Origin: Pararge aegeria
Lineage: Eukaryota > Arthropoda > Insecta > Lepidoptera > Nymphalidae
NCBI RefSeq assembly: GCF_905163445.1
Contig: NC_053201.1
Coordinates: 14,642,001-14,706,000, forward strand
Direction of reading: 5' to 3'
DNA length: 64,000 nucleotides
The position numbers and the translations under genes are program-made. Positions 1-11,139 of this stretch are shown one piece after another; position 1 is the stretch's first letter; each line of letters opens with the position of its first letter. Below the pieces are notes generated by a model. The model searched no databases and was not told the origin of the DNA. It saw only the letters and a list, made by a program, of their open reading frames with translations.

Positions 1-5
1 TATTT

Positions 6-160
6 GTGACAGAGCTCGTCCGGAGAGCTATTACCGTCATTATGTATTGTCGTTATTTCTGCTGCCAAGCAGCATGGCTGTGTTCCGGCCTGAAGGGCGT
101 GGTTGCCGGTGTGATTACATGGCACATGAGGTTTCACACCGACGCATCAGGGTCATATTT
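6..160 (+). repeat. Interspersed repeat family C, copy 1
   Basis: Starts 'gacagagctcgtccgg' and carries 'gaagggcgtggttgccggtg'. The same words recur at 2410-2600 and 18385-18530 (reverse) and 24975-25160 (forward). Its mobile class is not clear to me; no coding potential. Confidence 0.7.
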
Positions 161-430
161 TAATTATCATCATCATCGTCATTACCGGCCAAGCACAGGG
201 CACGGCTCTCCTCTCAGAATGAGAAGGGTTCAGGCTTTAGTCCACCTCGCTGGCCAAGTGCGGGTGGGTAGACTTCACACGCCGTTGAGAACAATGTGAG
301 AACTCACAGGCATGCAGGTTTTGCTCACGATGTTTTCCTTCACCGTTCAAAACGAGTGTTATTTAAATGTCGAACTCGGTCTCCACGAAAGGAAAGCCGA
401 AGCCTTACCCACTAGGCTATCACTGCTTCG
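160..430 (-). mobile_element. tRNA-derived SINE family A, near full length
   Basis: Read on the minus strand it starts with a tRNA-like head (box A 'TAGCCTAGTGGG', box B region), continues through the shared body 'GGTGAAGGAAAACATCG', and ends in a GAT-rich tail (catcatcatcg on +). It is the reference for the many family A copies in this window, and is a class common in Lepidoptera. Confidence 0.85.
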
Positions 431-466
431 AAAAATTAATATTTAATTGCTTAAATTAAAAACGCA

Positions 467-820
467 CATCATTCCGGGAAATAAAAGGTGCGGGCCGAGG
501 GTCGAACCCCGTCCCCCAAATAGAGGAACTACTACTACCCCGAACTACTAGCCTATCACCGATAAAGAAATTACAGAAATTGAAAATTCCCAAACCGCCC
601 TCACCGGGGAACGAATCGGACGGTGGCAGTTGTAAGGTCACAGCGCCCACAACTGCGCCTCGAAGGTCGTCAAGAATATATTAATTATTTAATTCCCTAC
701 ACTACCTTATGAGCTGATAATCCTCTAACGGTATCACAGTAATTGCCAAAATCGGATTTCCCGGAATTGAACCCAACAGCCGGCGCACACTCCCGAGCCG
801 CAGGGAACAGTGGAGGAGTG
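467..820 (-). repeat. Cluster of three tRNA-like SINE heads
   Basis: Three successive minus-strand tRNA-like segments with box B words: 'GGGTTCGACCCTCGG' type near 500, 'CCGATTCGTTCCCCGG' near 605, and 'GGGTTCAATTCCGGG' near 765. The first resembles SINE family A. The other two have different bodies and are probably separate SINE families. None folds into a convincing functional tRNA. Confidence 0.55.
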
Positions 821-1440
821 GTACTTAACATATTATGATGTTGTGTAAACCCGGAGCAGCGTTCAAATATTATAATGTGGACGACAATAAATTGCTGTGA
901 CGTACGCCTTTCTCTTGTTAATGTTAATAGCGCACCTAGCTGCAGCCCGCACAGTTAGACATCCCCAATTATGTTTAGAAAAGCTCCAAAACATTGCTGT
1001 CATAATTATTTGTTAGGTGAAAACAGTTATTTTAATATGCGTAAGAAACATTTTGGTTGTACTGGAAAAACGATTAAAGATTTATTATATACCTATATTT
1101 ACAGGAAAAAAATTATATATTGTTCTCAAATATCACTGAACACATCAATATAATTCATTGTTAATTCCACTATTATCCGTGCCCGTCGGTGCTTCAGAAA
1201 TTTTTCAGTTTAGTAGTTTCTATAAATATATTTGAGCGTGAAAAACACTTGAGTTACTATTCCGACGATATGCTAGGTTTATGAATATTATTCTAATACT
1301 TTAAAATGCTTTCTTAATTTAAGTCAGTTGCTGTCTATTGACGTCTTCTGTCCTTTCTTTATCAGAAAGAGAAATGTATTGTCACAATTTATAATAATGT
1401 TAGTTTACATTTACAGCAGGACAGACAACACCGACATACA
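821..1440. other. AT-rich spacer, nothing recognised
   Basis: About 600 bases of AT-rich sequence without open frame, repeat similarity or structure that I can support. Confidence 0.6.
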
Positions 1441-1450
1441 TTAAAGCTAT

Positions 1451-1491
1451 AAGTCGCGAAGATATATAATATATATATATCTTCGCGACTT
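1451..1491. repeat. Perfect palindrome around an (AT)n core
   Basis: AAGTCGCGAAGATATATA and its reverse complement meet at about 1471, forming a roughly 20-bp-arm hairpin with almost no loop. The CpG-containing ends make it more than a simple AT run. Confidence 0.9.
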
Positions 1492-1569
1492 TGAGCCTTC
1501 TTATGAGGTATGGGCCTTATAAGAGAGCTCAAAGTCAGTCAGTAATTCTACATTATCAAATCATAAATG

Positions 1570-1835
1570 GGAAGAACTAGAGTTACCGACATAGCTCAAC
1601 GAGTCGCCAAGCTAAAGTGGCAATGGCCCCAAGGTGCTGTAATGGCGACGCTGCAATTGTAAACGCAGCGTTGGTCGACTCCGAACGAGGAGAATAGACG
1701 ACATCAAACGAGTCGCGGTGCGCCGCTGGATACAAGCGGCCCAGGATCCTGGATTTTGGGCCCTAGAAAAGAAAAGAAAACCTACTCGTATTTCCAGCAG
1801 TCAACGTCATTCAGTTGAAGTTATGATGATAAATT
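1570..1835 (+). mobile_element. RTE-like non-LTR retrotransposon, 3' end fragment (family F)
   Basis: Degenerate translation gives 'DIAQRVAKLKWQW' and, after frame breaks, 'RRWIQAAQDPGFWALE', the familiar C-terminus of lepidopteran RTE-like reverse-transcriptase ORFs. It is followed by a short tail ending in tgatgat. Internal stops and frameshifts show a dead, 5'-truncated copy. Relatives lie at 55625-55760 and 61915-62000. Confidence 0.7.
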
Positions 1836-1963
1836 GTGCATATTTTTGTACCAACTCGTGTATTTGATACAAACCCCAGCGCCCAGTGTCAGTATAATGT
1901 ATCCAACGACGTACAACATTTGTATCATGAATAATACCTAACAATGAGAAAAAAATAATAATC

Positions 1964-2052
1964 TGCATGTTATTTGGTGATTCTAAAGTACCTAACAATT
2001 CGATTTTTTTTTCTAATTGTTAGGTATTTTAGAAAACACCAAATAACACGCA
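1964..2052. repeat. Long fold-back repeat (about 37-bp arms)
   Basis: Arms 1964-2000 and 2015-2052 are reverse complements with a few mismatches and one indel, enclosing a T-rich loop. The innermost word is 'CCTAACAATT'. It resembles a small foldback MITE; a small-RNA hairpin is possible. Confidence 0.85.
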
Positions 2053-2409
2053 GGCATGTTTCCCATCGTTGGAAGTTTCTAACGAGGTGAGGTATAGTCA
2101 GTCAGTAATAAACGACAAGTAACAGAGCTCTTATCTGCTATCTAATTTGTGTAATGTACGACAAACGCGTCTGCTCGCTTAAGGCGAATTGTCACGTACC
2201 ACGTGCCATACTCATTTTCTCCCCTAATATGGAGTAGATAATTGAAACTGACTTAGTGTTTTGAGATATTTAAGATTTGGATTCAGTTGGCCAATTAGCG
2301 AACTAGTAAGTTGTGATAGTTAAGTCGTAAGAATGCCCGGCAACTTGAACTTCAGGAATCATGAATTAATATCTATAAGGCTGAGAGCTAAGTTTTTTTT
2401 ATAGTAACA

Positions 2410-2600
2410 ATTTTAAACCAACGCCTTGGAACAGATCAACACTTCACAGGCCATGCAAGGAATGTTAAGCCTAATGCGCCTGTAACTACACCGGCAACCA
2501 CGTTCTTTAGACCAGAATACAACATTGCTGCGACAGAAATCATTGCGGCGATAGAACTTCCTCGGAGGAGCTCTGTCACCAAAAGCTCTAATACTAGATA
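2410..2600 (-). repeat. Interspersed repeat family C, copy 2
   Basis: The plus strand reads 'ctgtaactacaccggcaacc' and ends 'ggaggagctctgtcacc', the reverse complement of the family C words at 6-160. Diverged. Confidence 0.65.
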
Positions 2601-3599
2601 TTGACAGTTCCAAGAACAATTAAGTACTAATCATAGTCACGGCACTGCGAGCCCTTCGCTCCGCGTAACTGGGGTTAAATAGATTTAGTAACAACTACTT
2701 AGTGGAACTCTAATAACTATTTACAACCGTTTATCACTTATTACTCTCTTGTGTAATTTGTAAATAATAATAATTCATTCGCTTTAGAGCGGTTAGTTCA
2801 TGTGAAGATTCCCCTTAAACATTCCTTTTGAAACTTATTGCCTCGGGGTTCAGAGTTGAAGCAGATTACTTCAAGACGTGACAAATACCGTCACAGCCAT
2901 TATTGCTGTGTCAAGTCACCTTATTTATAGACCCGCGCCCGGAGTCCCCTGGGATCATCCGGGGTTGAAGCTGGGAGCTTTCCCGAAGCCCCGCCGTGGC
3001 GTCAAACCGCTGTCAATGAAGTGTTAAGGTTACATAAGTGATTCTTAGTGCCGCCAATGCCTGGGGGACCATTAGTACAGATCAGTAGGTATCAGTAATC
3101 CATTAGGGATCGCAAAAAGTGACAGTTAATAGCGACAGTTTTACGTAAATAATACGTAGGTATCCCTCCAAAAACAGATCCTTTTAACAGATTTACTAAA
3201 ATAATTTGATGAGTATAGTTGTTTTACGCATCTTTTTATCATCCGACCGCAAGGCTTCGTAAAGATCTGCACCATTGCGTAGGTACTTGATATGCCATAG
3301 ACACGTTCCAAGTACTGATCATAAAGATCAAATACGAATCATAAAGATCTAGAACTCCCTGCAGGATTCCGTATTCTACACTTAAATCTAACATATAAAA
3401 AACCTGAAAATCAAATAGTCGATGGGCACCATAAAGTCAAAAACATAACTACTTACTTATCCTCTCCTCCAGATGCACCATGTACAAGCATTATACACCA
3501 TGTACAAGCCCCATTGTATGGTGACGCGTAGCCTGTGGTTTTAACCTGAAGGAACCGGGTTCTATTTCCGGTAGGGGCAATTCAGGATATTGGCTTAAT
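2601..3599. other. Spacer with a CpG-rich single-copy block
   Basis: AT-rich except for about 2880-3060, which is GC-richer and unlike the repeats. No open frame of note. It may be a regulatory element. Confidence 0.35.
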
Positions 3600-3857
3600 A
3601 TAACTAAATAAATAAATAAATATACTACGACAATAAACACATCGCCATCTAGCCCCAAAGTAACCATAGCTTGTGTTATGCGTACTTAGATGAGTGATGA
3701 ATATTTTTATGAATAATATACATAAATACTTATGATATACACATAAACACTTAGACACTGAAAAACATTCATGTTCATCACACAAACATTTTCCAGTTGT
3801 GAGAATCGAATCCATGGCCATGAACTCAGAAAGCAGGTTCGCTGGCCACTGCGCCAT
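3600..3857 (-). mobile_element. tRNA-derived SINE family B, near full length
   Basis: On the minus strand: tRNA-like head (box A 'TGGCGCAGTGGCC', box B 'GGATTCGATTCTC'), a body with 'GGGGCTAGATGGCGATG', and a (TTTA)n tail seen as taaataaataaata on +. A second long copy is at 22452-22705 and a head fragment at 38869-38948. Confidence 0.85.
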
Positions 3858-5449
3858 AAGTACTCCCTGATAGGTTAGTCGCTACCATCTTGGACTGCAC
3901 CATCACTTACCACTAGATGAGGTTGCCATCAAGAGCTTATTTGTAGTGGAATAAAATAAAGCAAGTGCGTGTTAAACGCGTGGCCGTAATGTCACAGCGA
4001 GCTAGTTAGCGGTGAACCGGCGGTGCACATTTACCGACGTGGCCGGCGCTAAATCGAGAGATTAACTGCCTCAAAACTGCGATTTACGGCGCGGGTTGGC
4101 GGATACGCACACTCCGTGATGTGTACCCGCGGGCGATTACGCTAGGCACGGTCGCACTGTGAAGTGAATCGGGAAGTATCGATGCTGGTCGGCTTTGCTG
4201 CAACGACACAGCGCAAGAAACAAGTACCCTTTTGAAGTACGGCTACCATGACGGTGACATGACGTTCGCTAAATAAATAAACTATGATGTTCCTATTTAG
4301 CGAGACCAGCCGCAGGTGCAAATACTCGACAATATCGTCTTCCGATGAAGAGTTTATAACTCTAACAAGCAAGTATTTTATAGTGTTTTATCCATTTTTA
4401 ATCTGATTGTCAAAATACATGTTATATAATACTTAGTTCTAAATAAGACGTTTCGCCATCGTCAATAGCCTATAACAGTCCACTGCTCTCCAACGGCAGG
4501 AATTACCCATAATCATTATGGACGGTTACGTGATCGCACAGAGGTAGTAGTAACACAGAGGTCGCTGCTGCCCGTTCTTTGTAGTATTCCCTTAGTCCTC
4601 TCAAACTACACCGCGGTAACAGGAGTGTTCAACGTCGCTGGACAGCATCAGCAGCCCAGTTCAGACTAGGTGGGCGATTTGAATAGATACCAAAAGAACG
4701 AGTGAAAGTTATAGTGTTTTTGTAAATAGAGGTAAAATTAGGCAATCGTAATTATAAACGACACCCTCCTACGAGAAGTTGCTTCAACTTAAAGCTGAGA
4801 CCTAATAGACTGAGTATAGATTATACCTATTACAGTAAGAATAAATCCATACAGAATTCCGACGAAGTTTTCTTGACAAACCAATCAAGGGCGTCGAATA
4901 ATTGAAAACTGCTAAGCTTTTCTCTTGCCTATGGAAGTGTACGTACCGATATAGTCGGGACATCGATATAATACAAACCAGTATCACTAACGTTAGCCCG
5001 CCTAAACAAATACAGGCTGACTCTCCGCGGCTACAAGATCATCGCCGCGAGCGTACACGGCTGACTGATAATCGATAAAGGCCTTTATTGCTCGGAATCG
5101 ATATTTAATACAGTCACCATGCATATTTCATGGGCTACCGGCGGCGAGAGCGATGGGCGGTTAGCTCATAAAAATAACTTATTGGCTGTTGTAGTTGCTT
5201 AGACTTTAAATGCCTTTCAAAAATTTCGTGTCGTTCAGGTACTCCGATTACGGTGCCGTTTTTGGCTAAGTTTTACTTAAAACCTGAAAGAGAAATAAGC
5301 CAAATGCTACTTTTACAATTACCTTGTACAAACCCAGCGTTTCCTAGATACTCTTCCAGACAGTTTTAGACACCAAAAACAGTCTTTGGAAAAAACGCTT
5401 TCATGTTATAATAGATAAAGAAGTCACAAATTACAGGTTGAAGGTCCAT
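3858..5449. other. Spacer with two CpG-rich single-copy blocks
   Basis: Blocks about 3960-4150 and 5020-5180 stand out in CpG content and contain homeodomain-like words (for example tttattg, aatcgat). The rest is AT-rich. No gene or clear repeat. Confidence 0.35.
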
Positions 5450-5454
5450 TTTTC

Positions 5455-5860
5455 CAAAGTTAAAGTCAAATATTTATTTTTTCATAGAGAATATGTACGT
5501 TGTATATAGTAGAGAGATGATGGCGAGAACAGCATTCGTAAACTTATAACTAAGCCACGAGGGTTCCAAACGTGCCCTGGTCTAAGAAGAAGCCTTTATA
5601 ACATAGTCATCAATAAACTATGATGCTGCAATGATCATGTTAAAGTTTTCCAAGAGCGCGCCACCTCACACGGCCCTCTTTTCGCTTTCAACCACCTGTG
5701 GCCCAGCCAGCCATTAATAATATAATTAATTTTGAATACTTTAGTATTCCTGCGGATTTCCTCGTTACAAGCTTGAACTAGAGAGCGACTTCCAACATTA
5801 AATTTAAAAAAAGAAGCCGGCAAGAAACTCAGCAGTTGCTCTTTTCCCAACATCAATATT
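5455..5860 (-). mobile_element. Non-LTR retrotransposon 3' end, family E
   Basis: The minus strand carries 'GAAACTCAGCAGTTG'-related words in reverse near 5830 and 'GGAACCCTCGTGGCTTAG' near 5560, and ends in an A-rich AATAAATATT stretch near 5470. The same words recur at 10540-10635 and 44634-44805. Truncated, without a usable ORF. Confidence 0.6.
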
Positions 5861-6689
5861 TATATTTTCCAACATAACATGCTTCATAGCGATCTTGTGA
5901 ACGATCGACTGCCAACGTCTGCACGCGTCTGTACAAGATCATTGTTGAAAACCACGTAAATGACTAAACTAGCTGCCGGGAAAATAAACTTGAAAATTAA
6001 CGCATTCATTAAAGGGGAAGGAAGTTGTCCTGAATTACAGTTTTTAGAATTCGGCTAATTCGAACTCCGTCTTAAAAAGTTCTACTACAAGTACAATCCT
6101 TACTAATACTTTAAAAGCTAGTCTGTTTCTAATTTACTTGATCTTTAGCATAGAGTTAAATTGAAAGGACGGAGAGTATTATAAGCTACTTTTTGTCCAA
6201 GGAAAACAAACTGTTTCCACGGAATTTGTAAAAACCCGTAAACGCTACTACATGAATAAAGATGAAGTTTCAAAAAAAGCGAACGCTAGTACAAGTGCGA
6301 GGCTCCAAACGCCACAAACATGTCGGAGTCTGCCCGTCCGCAGCGGCACCCCCTAAATCACCTGCCGCCATTAACCATATCGCGGCGTTCAACTAATGCG
6401 ACACAAATATTTGTACAAAGGGCACTGTTTAACCCGGCACGGAGATTTATCGCGGGGCGCGCTGTGTTCCGATTACAAACGAAACGTAAAAGAGTTGATA
6501 TTATATTATTCCCATGCACCTCTGTGATCGGGTACGGACTAAATGAAGGATAGACGGAACACGGGGCCACAACAATAAATTGTAACATCTCGAGAGACCC
6601 AGTTTAATTCTAATTAAGTAGTTCTATTTTCACTAATACTAAAGACGTGTAATAATTATTGTTGACAACTAAATACAACAATTAAAGTA
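5861..6689. other. Spacer, nothing recognised
   Basis: Mostly AT-rich sequence. Overlapping short open frames at 6320-6590 on both strands show no recognisable protein and look like chance. Confidence 0.5.
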
Positions 6690-6950
6690 AATGAGTAATG
6701 TGTGGTGAAGGCAGATAAGAATGCAGTTGTCACCACCCCTCCTCTTGTTTCCCCGGGTGTCGTACGAGGCAACTTAGGGACAATAACGGAGTACGGGCAG
6801 CAGCGTCCTCTGTGTTTCTACAACCATCTACTGCGATCACCAACCCTTCTGATCAGCGCGAGCGTGGTGATTATGGGCAAACCCTCCCGTTGGGAGAAGC
6901 CTTTAGCCCAGCAGTGTACTGTAATAGGTTGTTGATGATTATGATGATGG
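6690..6950 (+). mobile_element. Non-LTR-type 3' end, family J, copy 1
   Basis: Carries 'caaccatctactgcgatcac', 'gattatgggcaaaccc' and 'cccagcagtgtactgtaata', and ends in gatgattatgatgatgg. The same run of words recurs at 44060-44220. The GAT-rich tail suggests an RTE-like element or a SINE that uses one. Confidence 0.6.
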
Positions 6951-6959
6951 AATGAATTA

Positions 6960-7225
6960 TGGCTGTGTATTAGCCTGGTGGTTAGAGCTTCGGGATCCCT
7001 ATCGTAGGGCCCGAGTTAGATCGCCGTTCGAGTTCTACGCGTTTTTAATTCAAAGCAATTTAAATATGACTTGTTTTAACGGTAAAGGAAAACAATGTAA
7101 GGAAACCTGCATGCCTTAGAAAAGAACATAACTTTTTAAAATTATATTCTAACTTCTAACTTGATTCTAACTTGCCCCCCAAGAAAGCGAAGTCGAAGTC
7201 CTAACCTTGCTATCACTGCTTCCAC
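6960..7225. mobile_element. Two family A SINE fragments facing each other
   Basis: 6960-7120 is a forward copy: tRNA-like head 'tagcctggtggttagagc' then body 'ggtaaaggaaaac'. It stops at 'cctgcatgcctt' and meets a reverse fragment (7125-7225) that ends with the head words 'gaagtcgaagtcctaacc'. The reverse fragment retains little body. Confidence 0.7.
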
Positions 7226-7439
7226 TTCGTATATTTTATATGCGAACGTGTGTCTTAGTTTGATATTCTTTCACGCCATGGAGCAAAATCGACGTGATGG
7301 TTTGCGTAGTGATAGTGACACAGGCAACCCACACTGTTGAAGTGGGACGCTACAAGTACAGGAAGAAAAAATGCAATAATTCTTACGGGGTAGGATTTTG
7401 ATTGAATTGTATTCTTAATAATTGAAGTTTATCATGAAC

Positions 7440-7656
7440 CTTTGTTTACAGGCGGAGTGAAGCGTCCATCTGTTTTACTTAGTCTGTGCGATCGGGTAAC
7501 CTGAGACGAATTGCATATTTCTCCGGCTATCTTCAGTATATCTTCTATATCTGACGGCGTGATTAAATAATCGCATCTGTAGATGGCACCTTTTATATCG
7601 CCTAAGAATAGCTTATGAGAATTCATGCGAGATAACATCGAATAAAGAAATCCATC
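7440..7656 (-). CDS. Orphan open frame, about 72 codons, unknown
   Basis: On the minus strand a strong acceptor (T8CTCAG, about 7692) precedes a short leader, a stop codon and then ATG at about 7656. An open frame follows, with 'MDGFLYSMLSRMNSHKLFL' and 'LITPSDIEDILKIAGEI', ending at a possible donor (CCT|GTAAAC). This geometry would fit a first coding exon after a 5' UTR intron. No family is recognised and no partner exon is visible. It may be a decayed fragment. Confidence 0.2.
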
Positions 7657-7980
7657 CATTCATATTGTACCGGGCAGTAATGAACTGAGAAAAAAAATGT
7701 CTTTAGGTTTCAAAGACATTTAATTTCAAAGGAAACAGTAGATTATCTTTATTTATGTCTATATCGTGTATTTAGATGTGATCCCGTTTTAAAGTTTTTG
7801 TACTCCACGTTTTGCATATTTCAACACGGAGCTGAGAGTCACCTGAGTCTTATCTTTTTTTTTTCTGAAGCGGCCTATTTCCAGCGAACTGTCGTTACGT
7901 AAACTAATTGACTCAAAAACTGTTGTTTCGATACTGAAAAAAATTACTTGGGCGTGTTATTATTTTATCAACTCATTACA

Positions 7981-8112
7981 AGCGCACTACAGGGCACGAG
8001 TCTCCTCTCAGAATGAGAAGAATGTAGGCCGTAGACCGTAAACCACCACGCTGGCCAAAAGAGGTTTTGTAGACTTCACGATTGAGAACTCTCAAGCATG
8101 CAGGTGCTCTGA
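7981..8112 (-). mobile_element. SINE family A, tail-side fragment
   Basis: Words 'ggcacgagtctcctctcaga', 'accaccacgctggcc' and 'gaactctcaagcatgcaggt' in family A order, reverse orientation. The tRNA head is missing. Confidence 0.75.
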
Positions 8113-9840
8113 CTATACTATTATTGCTATTTCATTTGTCAAACAAATCTAAAATCCAATCAGCTATATAGCTGCTGTTATCTTCAAACATAATTCCTAA
8201 AATAAAGTACCAAATAAAAAGGTGAACATAAAACAAACCCGGAATCAGTCTGGACACTGGAGAGAGCGTTGGCAGCTGCTTTGCTTGTTGTTGATCAGAG
8301 ATGATTTACGACTACGATCCACGAATCTAAAATCATATCAGGTGAAACAACTCTGCGTGACAGCAAAACGGACACAATTGTGCAAGGCTTTACCACCCTT
8401 ATATATAAAGAACAGTGTCTAGAATCGCATCACGGGAAGACAAAAGCGGCTGGAGACCGATCAGCGTACAAACTTGAAGCACAATATGTAATGCAAGTGT
8501 TAAGTATCGCCTCCCGCGGGTCGTAAAGCGTCGGGCAGCTCAGAGAATGTAATTCAGACGTTTTAATTATTGTCGGACTGTTCTGGATCTTTATACGCGC
8601 CTGGATCGTCCGTGGTGTACTGTTATGATAGTTAGGTGTGAGGTTTTTTTAACTTCAATGCGTATACCTTTTCATACTACACAAGTAACTATTTATCTCT
8701 TATACTTTTGGTAGAGTGGTCGTGGCTTACTAGATAACATACATGGTGTCATTCGTCATTGGTTTTTGATTGCACCGCATCAGATTTGACTAAGTTAACT
8801 ATTTTATTGCAACTAATATGAGCAAGATAAATTCTGCTTTCACCTTTTCTCACAGCTTTCTCGAACCCTTGGGCTCGATTCTGGTGCTATCGTAAATTTT
8901 CATGTATGCCTCGTTAAGCACATAGACTATAGAGCAGTTATTTCCGGTTATTATCTGTTGCATATTATTGCGGTAATGCTCGTGAGGACATCAGTACGTT
9001 AAAGAGTATGATGACGAAAAACTCATCGCTGCGATACAGAAAATATGTTTGTCAGTTTGTCTCGCTCTTTGTAAAATCCTACAAGAACCATTATTCAGTA
9101 CGGGCTTAAAAAACATCCTTTTTACTTATCCGAATGCAATCTTAATCTTTTCCTAATTTTATCAAACGGTTCAGTGGTTTAGACGTAAAAAGGTAACAAA
9201 CCGAATTACTTTCGAATTTACAATACCTAGTTGTTGTGTTACGGGTTTACATAAAATAACACACTGAGACACTTTATATATAAAACATTTAATTACAGAG
9301 ACATTACAGAGACATTACAAGTTAACCACAGCTAATTACTGCAAGCTAAAACTAATTCTACGTTATGCCTATATACTAAAAGCCTAATTAGTTTGGACGC
9401 CAGGAGAGTTTTTTGATGAAGGATCGGAACTCTGCCAAAAACCAGTGGACCTCGGCTAGCTGATCTCAGGGCTTTAGTAATTTTATAGTGCCAGGGTTAA
9501 AAAGGGCATTTCTTCAGGCTACGACAATAGAAAGAATATTTTAAGCACAAAAGTATGCAAAGCTAGGCAAATAGTTTAATCTACAAAACAATTTGTGCAG
9601 CTTACCCCTTTTTGGAACACAAATCTCACTCACTTAATTAACGACCGCACATTGCAAATCGATCATAAGATTTCTTGATAAAATCAAAATAGCTCAAATA
9701 ACGTAATTATATCCACCAAATATCGTTCTGTCCCATTAGACAGCTGACCGCTAAATGGCCGTGACCGCACATCGTCTCCGCGATATGTGAAAACAAATTA
9801 TAAAACATAAAAAGTAGAAAAAGTACAACTTTTAGACTAG
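8113..9840. other. AT-rich spacer with faint Helitron-like words
   Basis: No gene. At 9115-9195 words resembling the inner part of Helitron-like elements occur (catcctttttacttatccg, ggtttagacg), too diverged to delimit. Confidence 0.4.
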
Positions 9841-9844
9841 GATT

Positions 9845-9905
9845 CGAACTCGGATGCGGCGTCATACGTCTGGCCGCTCGACCACTGCGCTGTCGGCTAT
9901 CGCAA
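9845..9905 (-). repeat. tRNA-like SINE head
   Basis: The minus strand reads a box A-like 'CAGCGCAGTGGTCGAGCGG' and box B 'GAGTTCGAATCC' at tRNA spacing. No body family is recognised around it and the acceptor stem does not pair convincingly, so it is a SINE head or pseudo-tRNA. Confidence 0.5.
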
Positions 9906-10129
9906 CGACCGGCGTGAAAATAAGAAACCAGTACTACTAAGCTAATACCTACATAATAGTTGATTGGTTTTTTTAAATTCCTGAATCGTTTTCTTGCTGG
10001 GCAAAGGCCTTATTTCGTCAGGATTGGCGCATTTGTTGAACATGTAAACAGATAACTTTTGCATTTATAAAACGAAATTTAGATTAGTGCAGATTACTGT
10101 TGTATCTTTAACTTTGAATGAAATCAGGG

Positions 10130-10300
10130 CTTTACTCCAGCACAAGCAGCCCGCGGCAGTGGGCAGTGCGGTGAACATTGTGATTATTTCGTTGCTGCGG
10201 ACGTTCGCCAACGCCGCACGCTTGTTAGCGCTTACTTAGCGAATCAGCGGCACCTGCCAGCACCCGGCAATCTACACTTCGGTCTGAGGGAATTATGGGG
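10130..10300. other. CpG-rich single-copy block, possible regulatory element
   Basis: GC-rich against its surroundings, with several CpGs and an E-box (cacctg) in 'gcggcacctgccagc'. No repeat similarity and no coding frame. Regulatory function is only a guess. Confidence 0.25.
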
Positions 10301-10539
10301 GGAAATTATACTGCGCACTGACTTACTGTAATTCCAGCCAGTTGAATACGCATGAAATGCTTACAAACTTGATATTAATGTTGGAATAACAGCTTAGGTT
10401 TATAATGACGTGCGCAATTGATGGTTTAGTGCTTTGATTTCAATATTTAAGTTATATTTAATCATTGTTTTTTTGCCTGCTTAAGTACTCAGCTGCGAAA
10501 TCGCAATACAGTTCGTAGATTGCACTATTGATTTGTACA

Positions 10540-10640
10540 TTACATAAAAAATATATACTTAGAAGTGGGATAATGGCGACAACTGCATTCGTAAACTTAA
10601 AACTAAAGCTGCGAGGATTCCATACGCTTTTATACAGGCT
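10540..10640 (-). mobile_element. Non-LTR 3' end, family E fragment
   Basis: 'gataatggcgacaactgcattcgtaaactt' in split form (ataatggcgacaactg, cattcgtaaact) matches the family E copies at 5455 and 44634. Short, diverged. Confidence 0.55.
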
Positions 10641-10819
10641 ACCTGTTAGTGATCGTTACATAAGCTGCGAAGTAGCGTAGTGGGTTTAAGCTTAATATCC
10701 TATGAAATATTACGTCTCTGGACATTAAGGTAACTTATGAACGATTCGTAGGCAAAGGTTAATATGATGATAACGCTCAAACTAGATGATGTATACTCGG
10801 GGGTTGTACCTTCGTGCAG

Positions 10820-11007
10820 TTTAAACAAATGAGGCTTGGAAAGTATCACAATGTTTTTTATCAGGAAAATACTCGAGACCAAACTCGTGGATCTATAAAC
10901 TTTAGCGGAGATTCTTATACCACCTTTCGACGTCTAAGGAGCATTGAGCATCAAAACAACTCAATGTTCTATCCTCCAGAGGAACCGAATTTCAGCATCA
11001 GATTCCA
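10820..11007 (+). CDS. Orphan exon-like open frame, 62 codons, unknown
   Basis: An open frame of 188 nt is bounded by a plausible acceptor (cgtgcag) and a strong donor (cca|gtaagt), ending in phase 2. It reads 'FKQMRLGKYHNVFYQ' at the start and 'FYPPEEPNFSIRFQ' at the end. It resembles none of the repeats here. I recognise no family and see no in-phase partner exon nearby. It could be an internal exon of a gene extending out of the window, a remnant, or chance. Confidence 0.25.
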
Positions 11008-11118
11008 GTAAGTGCTTGAAAAATAGATAACATGCTGGAAAGTTTCGAATCAAATTAAATTAAAGATTGTAAAAATATTTTACGAAACTTTAACAAATAC
11101 GAATCCTTTGAAATATAT

Positions 11119-11135
11119 AACCTAACCTAACCTAC
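11119..11135. repeat. Short interstitial telomere-like repeat
   Basis: 'aacctaacctaacctaca': three units of CCTAA, the complement of the insect telomere repeat TTAGG. A two-unit version lies at 39257. Such short arrays are common, and no telomeric retroelement (TRAS/SART type) is seen beside it. Confidence 0.6.
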
Positions 11136-11139
11136 ATGT

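Noticed and set aside
480..820. Possible tRNA genes
   Set aside because: Box A/B words are present but stems are broken and bodies continue as SINE sequence. The same applies at 9845, 16498, 41795 and 58605.
11119..11135. Telomeric repeat marking a chromosome fusion
   Set aside because: Only about three CCTAA units, no flanking subtelomeric or TRAS/SART-type element; expected by chance and common in insects.
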